In this document: positions 6,039 through 12,411 of the stretch, in pieces
How the letters are laid out: every line of letters starts with the position of its first letter
How positions within the stretch are numbered: the stretch's first letter is position 1
Translations under genes and position numbers: made by a program
Notes under the pieces: model-generated
What the model saw: the letters and a program-made list of their open reading frames with translations, nothing else
The model's database searches: none
What the model was told of the DNA's origin: nothing
Source: Candidatus Nanohalarchaeota archaeon
Lineage (GTDB): Archaea; EX4484-52; B79-G9
DNA: 16,528 nucleotides
Reading direction: 5' to 3'
NCBI GenBank assembly: GCA_030594795.1
Contig: JAUVEK010000017.1
Span: 1-16,528 of the forward strand

Positions 6039-6046
6039 TTTTTAAA
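6039..6046 (-). promoter_or_regulatory. TATA promoter of the cold-shock gene
   Basis: The minus strand reads AAGCTTTAAAAAGAAA, with TATA core TTTAAAAA and a purine-rich BRE-like flank. It predicts a transcription start near 6016. A second AT-rich stretch (AATAATTTAATC, about 6019-6030) is a less likely alternative. Confidence 0.5.
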
Positions 6047-6099
6047 GCTTTGGATGAAAGCAATCATTTCAGTTATGTTTGCTGTACGCAAACTCAAAA

Positions 6100-7203
6100 C
6101 TACCTTTCAAAATTCATCTCAACAATATCACGATCCTTAAGAACATGACTGGGTCCCACTTTTTGCCCCTCGAACCTTGAAGAAGGACCCCAAATTCTTG
6201 CAAATCTCAGGTTCTTCGCCATCTCTCTATGAATTTTTTCAGAGAGTTTCATCACAGAATAAGTTCCCCTTACAATCATCGGTTCCTTCATATCCGGCTC
6301 CTTTCCCGGCTGCTTTAGATAGATACGCACGAATTTAAGATAGCTGAACATCTTTTCGCGAAGCACATCCATATTCATATTCTTCGCGGCAGATACAAAT
6401 ATGCAGTCATCTTTGATCATTCTCCCCAGTTCCCTGGTATCGCCCCTGAATATGTCGATCTTATTTATCAAAACAAACATCGGGACATACATCCTGTTTT
6501 TCGCTATGCTGTCAATCAGCCGCTCAGGCCCTATATTCTCCCTCAATGTGATCTCTGCATTGTGTATCGAAAACTCATTCAAAATCGATTTGATAAAATT
6601 AGTATTCATCTTAGTCTGGCGCACCGCACTGTTAATGACTATCCCGCCGCGGTCTTTCTTTACAATGTCAACGTCGGGCCGGGACTCATTTATCCTGAAC
6701 CCTGATTTTGCAAGATCTTTTTTAATGCCCTCAATGCATGCGATATTTGAAGCATCAGCAACAATCAATATCAAATCAGCGCATCTTGCAACAGAAAGTA
6801 TCTCCCTGCCTCTCCCCTTGCCGCTTGAAGCATCCTTGACTATTCCCGGAATATCAAGTATCTGTATTCTTGCACCATTGTACTCCATTACCCCGGGTAT
6901 CACCTCAAGTGTCGTAAAATCATAATAGCCGATTTTCGACTTGGCGTTGGTAAGACCGTTCAATATGGTTGATTTGCCAACAGACGGGTACCCGACAAGA
7001 ATGACAGTAGCATGCCCGGTTTTCCTGACAGAATAGCCGTGAGCAGATATGCCGGACTTCTTTGAGGCGACTTTTTCTTTCTCTTCCCTCAACCTTGCGA
7101 GCTTGGCCTTAAGCTTGCCGATATGATGCTCAGTACCCTTGTTTCGCGGCGTCTTATCCAGTTCCTCTTCAATTTCCTTTATCTCTTCGTCTGCTGAAGT
7201 CAT
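6100..7203 (-). CDS. DRG-family GTPase with TGS domain
   Basis: This 367-residue member of the OBG/DRG GTPase family, the archaeal relative of eukaryotic DRG/Rbg, is thought to act on translating ribosomes. The order is: an N-terminal helical segment rich in Lys/Glu (about 5-50), the G domain with G1 GYPSVGKS (71-78), G2 Thr within YDFTT, G3 DIPG (117-120), G4 NKID (247-250) and G5 SAA (271-273), and a C-terminal TGS domain (about 290-367) with the DRG-typical IHREMAKNLRFARIWGPS and VGPSHVLKDRDIVEM. The inserted helical region between G3 and G4 (about 160-235) is normal for DRG. The start ATG has only a poor ribosome match (GTGGGATG), and the leader is about 25 nt. The gene is monocistronic. 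Confidence 0.95.
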   Translation of the reverse strand: MTSADEEIKEIEEELDKTPRNKGTEHHIGKLKAKLARLREEKEKVASKKSGISAHGYSVRKTGHATVILVGYPSVGKSTILNGLTNAKSKIGYYDFTTLEVIPGVMEYNGARIQILDIPGIVKDASSGKGRGREILSVARCADLILIVADASNIACIEGIKKDLAKSGFRINESRPDVDIVKKDRGGIVINSAVRQTKMNTNFIKSILNEFSIHNAEITLRENIGPERLIDSIAKNRMYVPMFVLINKIDIFRGDTRELGRMIKDDCIFVSAAKNMNMDVLREKMFSYLKFVRIYLKQPGKEPDMKEPMIVRGTYSVMKLSEKIHREMAKNLRFARIWGPSSRFEGQKVGPSHVLKDRDIVEMNFER

Positions 7204-7211
7204 AACATCCC

Positions 7212-7239
7212 ACTTACTTAAGAATACTTACTTAAGAAT
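7212..7239. repeat. Perfect 14-bp tandem repeat in the drg promoter
   Basis: ACTTACTTAAGAAT occurs twice back to back (7212-7225 and 7226-7239), and a partial third copy (AAG) begins after it. Each unit contains the palindrome CTTAAG. The pair lies between the TATA box (7252-7259) and the drg start codon and covers the predicted transcription start, the usual place for an archaeal repressor site. Confidence 0.7.
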
Positions 7240-7251
7240 AAGATGTGCGAA

Positions 7252-7259
7252 TATTTTAA
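7252..7259 (-). promoter_or_regulatory. TATA promoter of drg
   Basis: TTAAAATA on the minus strand, in CTTAAAATATTC. Transcription would start near 7228, inside the 14-bp tandem repeat and about 25 nt before the start codon. Confidence 0.5.
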
Positions 7260-7268
7260 GTATTACTT

Positions 7269-7360
7269 ATTTTTTATTGCATATGTATATCGTCACAATA
7301 AAAAAGCTTGAAACTGCCTCTATTTAACCAAAAAATTTTCATGATTTTTTATTGCATATG
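7269..7360 (-). repeat. Inverted-repeat element, copy C, with 17-bp direct repeats
   Basis: The core (7296-7354) has 18-bp ends that are inverted repeats of each other at 15 of 18 positions: CAATAAAAAATCATGAAA and CAATAAAAAAGCTTGAAA, around a 23-bp middle. The part 7301-7349 matches copies A and B in inverse orientation. A perfect 17-bp direct repeat, ATTTTTTATTGCATATG on the plus strand, lies at 7269-7285 and 7344-7360, a period of 75 bp. The element supplies the last codons and the stop of the large surface protein. Confidence 0.75.
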
Positions 7361-9824
7361 AACCCTGACCATCATCATCAGGGACAACAGAAGTCGCAAC
7401 CACTGCCACAATAATCACAACAATGATGATGACTAGAATTATAAGGATCGGGCTCCCGCCCCCACCGTTTTCAATACAGTCATCTTCATCCTCGCAATCC
7501 TCGCAATCGCAGTCCTCAGTATCCCAGTCGCATTCACCATCATAATCGCAGTCTTCTTCCACATCGCCGCAATCAGCAGGACAACTGAAGTAGTTTTCAC
7601 CACTATCACTATCGCATATTCCGTTTCCACATTTCTCTGTTTCACTGGACTCTAGCTTTATGAGTTCCTCATCAATTCTGTCTGCCTTACTTTGTATACT
7701 TGCTAACATAGATTTCGCTTCAGAGTATTGGCCGTTGAGGTACATGCTTCTCATATCGCTTATATCAGCCTGTAAATCTGTTAAATCCTGATCTATTGGA
7801 CCGGTGCCGGTTGCACCGGTATTTATTAGCTTTTCCAGGCGGCCAGCCATCGTCATTCGCTTATTATCGACAGTATCAATGTCGCTCCCATAATCTTCAA
7901 CTATATCCAACTTGATTTCTGCTTTTGCAGACGTAACATTATCGCCCCCCATTTCAACTTCAGCATTATATGAGCCCTCATTCTCGATTGGCTTGAGTGA
8001 TATGATAATATATCCACGGCTATTCGGCACTATTTCCTGTGGTGGCGTAATCTCATCTACATATTCCTTGAGACTTCCTGTCAGGTTGGCAGTGATGCCT
8101 GTAAGGGATCGTGTCCCTGCGTTTTCAATCGTGATGCGTATCTTGTGTTCTTTATTTTTCAGGACCTCAGTCACTATTGTCTTGTTTAATAACATCATTT
8201 CTGCAGTCAGGGAAACATCAAGTACAACCGTGATTTTTTCAGTTGTCTTTCCTGACGTCACAGATATATTTTTGCGGTACAATTTATTTTCCATCTTTTC
8301 GTCAGGTCGTATTATTAATCTAAATGATGTTGAATTTCCCAACTTGAGAGGTTCTGTAAGATTATCTCTCTTGACCTCCAGATATTGATCCTGCTCCGGG
8401 GACTCGATATTAATATTTATTTTGTTCATTATAAGAGTTCCTGTGTTCTTTATTGTGAATCGGTATGATGTTTCATTCATTGACTCTATTTTCTTGTCAT
8501 ATGTAGGAGGAGTTAATGTAAATTCTATTTTTCTCGTCCTTTTGTTGACTGTAAATGACTTCTGTCCATAGTATTCTAGACCGTACTCATCTCTTGCTCC
8601 TACGTAGACAATATATTCGCCGATGGTATCGTTTTCCAAAATCTTGTGTGTTAGCTTATAGTACCTGTTCTCAAGACTCATATCTTCATCGTCATAATGT
8701 TGTTTAAAGTAAGGATACCATCGTTGGATGCTAACTCCAACGCCAGTCAGGTTCACAGCCGTGTTGTTTGAGTCAATAACCCCTACTTTTATTGTGACTG
8801 TGTCTCCCTGCTCGTACACTTTTATGCCGCTGTCTATGTCCAGTTCATATGGCTTGACGTAGAAGTTCTTTATGGTCTTTCTGCCATCCAGTGTCGTGTG
8901 GTCCACTGTTGACTCTATTGTGTAGTTTCCAGGAAGCATCGGTATTGTGTAGCTTGCGCTTGTGTTCACGTGGTCAAGATATATCTTCTGCACAGTCCAG
9001 TTTGGAAGGATTAGTTCAGTACTCACGCCATTTATTTTACCATACTCGACAGCGATACCAAAAGCTAAATCTATAGTGCTGCCCATTGTCGTATTTCCAT
9101 CGACACTGATTTCTGATTTGTAAGGTATTGCTGCGTATGGAATGAATTTTCCGCCCCTTGTATAAGGACCATACGCATTGAACTCTATGAAACCGTACGG
9201 CGATTCGGGCGCTATTGTTAGATTAGCTTTGTATTGCCCTTCTATTTTTTGCATTTTTTCCCCTGCAATAAATGGAACTATCCCCTTTGTGACATTATAG
9301 ACACTATAGTAAATATCAGTATTACCTGAATCCTGTACATATGCTCCCAGTTCCAGTATCTCACCCACATGCTTCCCGAAAAGGCGCTCATTCTCAAATT
9401 TGGATGTCAGGTTGACATATACATAGCCATAAGAAATATGGTCATTGCTCGTGTCCATATGGAACTGATCAAGATGATCGCGGCACTGGAATCTTATATC
9501 TACTCTCTGTTCCTCTTTACCGACAGCTTTGCCGCACCAAACAGAAGTGTCCTCCAGATCATCTGCATTAAAGTAATATTTTTCAATGTATTCCTGAAGA
9601 GGAAAAAGGTCACCTTCAATCATATCGTATATGTACGTAGCCTCGATTGTACTTTCCTGGCAGGTATTCTCCTTTTTTATCTGGACGCATATTGTAAAAT
9701 CATCGCCGACAGTGCTGTACTCAGGATAGAATCTTTGCGACTCAATCAGTTCAAGGCCATATGCCTGTGACACCAGCATAAGCGCCGCCAAGGTTATCAC
9801 TACAACTGCCAACAACTTCTTCAT
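7320..9824 (-). CDS. Large anchored surface protein with acidic Cys-rich stalk
   Basis: The 834 residues begin with a signal peptide (about 1-23, ending QAYG). A long beta-rich extracellular part with many N-x-S/T sequons follows, with two NEW3/CARDB-like modules around 430-640 (phrases FTIKNTGT and ITIENAGT). Next come a helical, coiled-coil-like stretch (about 665-728), an acidic segment with ten cysteines (732-783) that opens with CGNGICD...CPADCG, a Gly linker, a membrane helix (about 791-810) and a short tail. The CGNGxC...C..DCG pattern is a recurrent surface-protein motif with likely calcium-binding acidic residues. The gene overlaps the upstream methyltransferase by 4 bp (ATGA) and has no ribosome site, so translation is probably coupled. 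Its final residues lie within repeat copy C. A role in adhesion or the cell coat is inferred; no enzyme motif is seen. Confidence 0.8.
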   Translation of the reverse strand: MKKLLAVVVITLAALMLVSQAYGLELIESQRFYPEYSTVGDDFTICVQIKKENTCQESTIEATYIYDMIEGDLFPLQEYIEKYYFNADDLEDTSVWCGKAVGKEEQRVDIRFQCRDHLDQFHMDTSNDHISYGYVYVNLTSKFENERLFGKHVGEILELGAYVQDSGNTDIYYSVYNVTKGIVPFIAGEKMQKIEGQYKANLTIAPESPYGFIEFNAYGPYTRGGKFIPYAAIPYKSEISVDGNTTMGSTIDLAFGIAVEYGKINGVSTELILPNWTVQKIYLDHVNTSASYTIPMLPGNYTIESTVDHTTLDGRKTIKNFYVKPYELDIDSGIKVYEQGDTVTIKVGVIDSNNTAVNLTGVGVSIQRWYPYFKQHYDDEDMSLENRYYKLTHKILENDTIGEYIVYVGARDEYGLEYYGQKSFTVNKRTRKIEFTLTPPTYDKKIESMNETSYRFTIKNTGTLIMNKININIESPEQDQYLEVKRDNLTEPLKLGNSTSFRLIIRPDEKMENKLYRKNISVTSGKTTEKITVVLDVSLTAEMMLLNKTIVTEVLKNKEHKIRITIENAGTRSLTGITANLTGSLKEYVDEITPPQEIVPNSRGYIIISLKPIENEGSYNAEVEMGGDNVTSAKAEIKLDIVEDYGSDIDTVDNKRMTMAGRLEKLINTGATGTGPIDQDLTDLQADISDMRSMYLNGQYSEAKSMLASIQSKADRIDEELIKLESSETEKCGNGICDSDSGENYFSCPADCGDVEEDCDYDGECDWDTEDCDCEDCEDEDDCIENGGGGSPILIILVIIIVVIIVAVVATSVVPDDDGQGSYAIKNHENFLVK

Positions 9825-10462
9825 AAATGTCTTTTTTGTTTTTCTAGTTTATATAATTGCTTTTGTCTTTCTGCCATAATTACAACAAGTTCTTCGAAAA
9901 ACAGGTTAAGATGCTTTACTATTTTTGCAGAAAATCCGCTACTTTCCAATGCGCATATCGTTTTTTGATATTTTGATTTGCTCGAGTCAATAATTATTAT
10001 TTTGCCTGTCTTTGTGAGGTAAGAAGGAGCCTGCCTGAGAAACTTATCTGTTACCTTGCGCCCGCTTCTGCCCCCGTCCCATGCACACCCAACAGCGTCA
10101 TCCACCTTCTCATCCTTCCCGGTCGGCAGGTACGGCGGATTGAAAATAATCACATCATACTTGCCGCTTACCTTCTGGAACAGGTCGCTTTCTATAATTT
10201 CTATATTCTTTATCCTGTTTCGCTGCGTATTGTTTCTGGCGCACTCGACAGCATATTGGTTTATATCCACAGCCACAACATGCTTTGTTGTCTTTGCCAT
10301 GTGAATTGCAATAATGCCTGTTCCAGTGCCGATTTCAAGCACACGATCTGCTTCTTTCAAGTTTTGTGATTCAAGCGCCGCAAGCAAGAGGAAAGTATCC
10401 TCAGCAGGCTCATATACGTGTTTGCAGGTTTGTATTTGAGTTCCTCTATATTCTATCTGCAT
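9821..10462 (-). CDS. HemK2/Mtq2-like protein-glutamine methyltransferase
   Basis: This SAM-dependent methyltransferase of the HemK/PrmC superfamily most resembles the archaeal-eukaryotic Mtq2/HEMK2 branch, which methylates the GGQ glutamine of release factor aRF1. I use the internal ATG (213 residues). The family N terminus, VYEPAEDTFLL, follows about 15 residues after it, and a TATA box at 10484-10491 places the transcription start at this codon. A longer reading from 10504 would start upstream of that TATA box. Motif I is VLEIGTGTG (41-49), an acidic SAM ligand lies in VVAVDIN, and the catalytic NPPY is at 108-111. The mRNA is probably leaderless. The stop overlaps the start of the surface-protein gene, an unexpected pairing of functions. 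Confidence 0.88.
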   Translation of the reverse strand: MQIEYRGTQIQTCKHVYEPAEDTFLLLAALESQNLKEADRVLEIGTGTGIIAIHMAKTTKHVVAVDINQYAVECARNNTQRNRIKNIEIIESDLFQKVSGKYDVIIFNPPYLPTGKDEKVDDAVGCAWDGGRSGRKVTDKFLRQAPSYLTKTGKIIIIDSSKSKYQKTICALESSGFSAKIVKHLNLFFEELVVIMAERQKQLYKLEKQKRHL

Positions 10463-10483
10463 GATATTTTTTTGCTTAACAAA

Positions 10484-10491
10484 TATTTTAA
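10484..10491 (-). promoter_or_regulatory. TATA promoter of the methyltransferase gene
   Basis: TTAAAATA on the minus strand, centred about 26 bp before the ATG at 10462, which implies a leaderless mRNA and fixes the start codon. Confidence 0.6.
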
Positions 10492-10536
10492 TTGTATGTG
10501 GCACGACATCAGGCTAATCAGAGTAAGATGTGTAAG

Positions 10537-10545
10537 ATATATATA
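10537..10545 (+). promoter_or_regulatory. TATA promoter of the TPR-like gene
   Basis: ATATATATA preceded by AAG, centred about 28 bp before the ATG at 10569. It lies back to back with the methyltransferase promoter in the same 106-bp spacer. It implies little or no leader. Confidence 0.6.
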
Positions 10546-10568
10546 CACCAACAATCATAAATTTATCA

Positions 10569-11297
10569 ATGAAAGACAATAAAGACAAGAATAACAGGAA
10601 TAATAAGGCTAATAAGGCAAAGCAAACTAAAAAGAAGCGCGAAACACCCACATGCGTCCGTGGCCAACAGCTCGATAAGAATAAGAGCGCTCTTGAACTT
10701 TTCAGGGGCGCAAAAAGGTTCGCGAACCTCAACGAGCTGGAACTGGCACTGGAGAATGTAGAGGGAGCGCTTTCTATTGACACAGTTGACGATGACAATT
10801 ACAACCAGGCAGATGCATATTTTCTTGCGACGCAAATATGCCGCAGGGCCAAAGAATACACAATGGCTTTAAAATTCGTTGAAGAAGGGATCAGAACAGT
10901 GAACCCGTACCGTCCTGATGGCCCGAAGTTTGTGCTTGCAAAAGGGGTGACGCTGCTCCAGATGGCGGACGCAAAGTCTGGTGGCTCAAAGAGAGAGGAG
11001 TTTCTGGGTAAGGCAATAGACTCTTTCAAAATGGCTGTAACTGTTTCTGAAGTGCTGCTTAACCAGAAAGTTGAATACCGGTTCGAGCCGAAAGACATAT
11101 CTACAATCAAGAGGTATTTGACGGTTGCTATTTATGATTCTGCTTACGCGAATGATCTTCTGGGTAACAGGAGACAGGCAATAGAGGCTCTTGACAGGCT
11201 GTTTGAGTTTGATCCACATTTTAGTGTTCCAGACAGCGCATTTGAGCTTTATCACAAAATCCGTGATGAAAAAAGAGTTCTGCACATCGCTAAGTAA
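10569..11297 (+). CDS. TPR-like helical repeat protein with basic N-terminal tail
   Basis: The 242 residues start with a disordered Lys/Asn-rich tail (about 1-28) and continue as paired helices of TPR style: ALELFRGAKRFANLNELELA, ADAYFLATQICRRAKEYTMA, a middle pair around 120-160, and a last pair ending RQAIEALDRLFEFDPHFS (about 205-222). Such proteins scaffold protein-protein contacts; the basic tail could contact RNA or ribosomes, which is speculation. No signal peptide or membrane helix is present. The promoter suggests a leaderless mRNA. The 3' end overlaps the opposite membrane-protein gene by 8 bp. The specific function is unknown. Confidence 0.75.
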   Translation: MKDNKDKNNRNNKANKAKQTKKKRETPTCVRGQQLDKNKSALELFRGAKRFANLNELELALENVEGALSIDTVDDDNYNQADAYFLATQICRRAKEYTMALKFVEEGIRTVNPYRPDGPKFVLAKGVTLLQMADAKSGGSKREEFLGKAIDSFKMAVTVSEVLLNQKVEYRFEPKDISTIKRYLTVAIYDSAYANDLLGNRRQAIEALDRLFEFDPHFSVPDSAFELYHKIRDEKRVLHIAK

Positions 11298-11595
11298 GAA
11301 CCGTTTCGTTTACTAGCGCCATAATATTAATACCCGAGAAAGCGGCAATTGATGAGAACAACAGCAGAACTATAATCAGCACAATAGAAACAATGATCAT
11401 CCCCGCAAATGTCCCAAGAATCATTCCAAGAGCGAATTTGAATCCCGAAAAAACAGAAACATCGATATGATTCGTAACCTCACTTTTCACGACATCTGTT
11501 TTCTCATGTGGTTTTTGAGGCTCTTTATTCCCTTCATTCAGTACTTTTTTCCTGATCTCCCGGAATATGAGTCCCTCATCATCTCTTACAGCCAT
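11290..11595 (-). CDS. Small membrane protein of unknown function
   Basis: The 101 residues have a charged cytoplasmic-type N-terminal part (about 1-50, rich in Lys/Glu) followed by a hydrophobic stretch (about 52-92) long enough for two helices joined by a tight Gly-Thr turn, or one long helix. No family is recognised. The start codon sits about 26 bp from a good TATA box (11617-11624), supporting a leaderless mRNA and making the gene likely real. It is convergent with the TPR-like gene (8-bp overlap) and divergent from trmJ. Confidence 0.65.
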   Translation of the reverse strand: MAVRDDEGLIFREIRKKVLNEGNKEPQKPHEKTDVVKSEVTNHIDVSVFSGFKFALGMILGTFAGMIIVSIVLIIVLLLFSSIAAFSGINIMALVNETVLT

Positions 11596-11616
11596 AATTT
11601 TTTTTATCTGCGCTTG

Positions 11617-11624
11617 TATATATA
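11617..11624 (-). promoter_or_regulatory. TATA promoter of the small membrane-protein gene
   Basis: TATATATA within AAGTATATATACAAG, centred about 26 bp upstream of the ATG at 11595. The motif is symmetrical, but on the plus strand its distance to trmJ is less suitable than the element at 11641. Confidence 0.6.
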
Positions 11625-11640
11625 CTTATCGAAAGAAACA

Positions 11641-11647
11641 TAAAATA
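11641..11647 (+). promoter_or_regulatory. TATA promoter of trmJ
   Basis: TAAAATA, centred about 23 bp before the ATG at 11667, compatible with leaderless transcription from that codon. An out-of-frame ATG lies 4 nt earlier (11663). Confidence 0.45.
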
Positions 11648-11666
11648 AAGCGCATCAAAATCATGT

Positions 11667-12371
11667 ATGTTTACTGTTGTGCTTGCAGAGCCGGAATCAG
11701 ATGGCAACATTGGGTCCGTCTCGAGAGTGATGAAGAATTTCAATATAAGGAATCTGGTTCTGGTTAACCCGAAAGCGCCTCTTGGAGATGAAATAAAAGC
11801 ATACTCTATGCATGGCTATGATGTGTACAGGCGCTCCATAAAAGAAAAATCTTTAAACTGCCTGAAGAACTTCGACCTTGTGGTAGGATTTACAGGAAAT
11901 GTGAGATGCGGCTCTAAAATATTGAGGGACCCAATACCCCTAAAGGAACTTAAAGCATATCTGAAACCAAAAAAAATCGCCCTCGTGTTCGGGCGCGAAA
12001 GCCGCGGGCTTTCAAACGAAGAGCTTGCAGAATGCGACATCATATCAACCATACCCGCCAACCCAAAATACCCGACAATGAATCTCTCCCATGCAGTCTC
12101 AGTTGTCCTCTACGAACTCACGCAGGAGAAATATCATGTTTCTGTTAATCTTGCATCATCTGCCACGAAAAGGCGGCTTCTTGGCTATTTTAATTGCCTG
12201 GCAGATGCGAAATCATTCAAGGACCCGGGCGCAGTAAAACTCGCATTCATGCGCACCATAGCAAAATCAAACATAACAGAAAAAGAAGCAAAAGCGATTC
12301 TTACCCTGCTTTCGAAATTGGTGAATCATGGTTGCGCAAAGCAAAGGCGCTGGTTTAAGCCTAAAACTTAA
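11667..12371 (+). CDS. trmJ: tRNA 2'-O-methyltransferase, TrmJ type (SPOUT)
   Basis: The 234 residues belong to the SpoU/TrmH branch of SPOUT methyltransferases, which bind SAM in a trefoil knot and methylate ribose 2'-O. All three motifs are clear: NIGSVSRVMKNF (14-25), ALVFGRESRGLSNEEL (105-120) and TMNLSHAVSVVLYE (137-150). An N-terminal catalytic domain with a C-terminal helical extension (about 160-234) matches TrmJ, whose archaeal members methylate C32 of tRNAs, so the intron-bearing tRNA-Ile here (C32) is a plausible substrate. The start follows a TATA box at leaderless distance. gatA begins 40 bp downstream on the same strand and could be cotranscribed. Confidence 0.9.
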   Translation: MFTVVLAEPESDGNIGSVSRVMKNFNIRNLVLVNPKAPLGDEIKAYSMHGYDVYRRSIKEKSLNCLKNFDLVVGFTGNVRCGSKILRDPIPLKELKAYLKPKKIALVFGRESRGLSNEELAECDIISTIPANPKYPTMNLSHAVSVVLYELTQEKYHVSVNLASSATKRRLLGYFNCLADAKSFKDPGAVKLAFMRTIAKSNITEKEAKAILTLLSKLVNHGCAKQRRWFKPKT

Positions 12372-12411
12372 TAAGATTCTGCATTTATAGATTAAATATA
12401 GAGGTAATCCC

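Noticed and set aside
7355..7380. CCCTGA/TCAGGG hairpin as a terminator
   Set aside because: It lies inside the coding sequence of the surface protein (Pro-Asp-Asp-Asp-Gly-Gln region) and is not followed by a T-tract at once.
10463..10504. 14-residue N-terminal extension of the methyltransferase
   Set aside because: It overlaps the TATA box of the gene and precedes the family-conserved N terminus.
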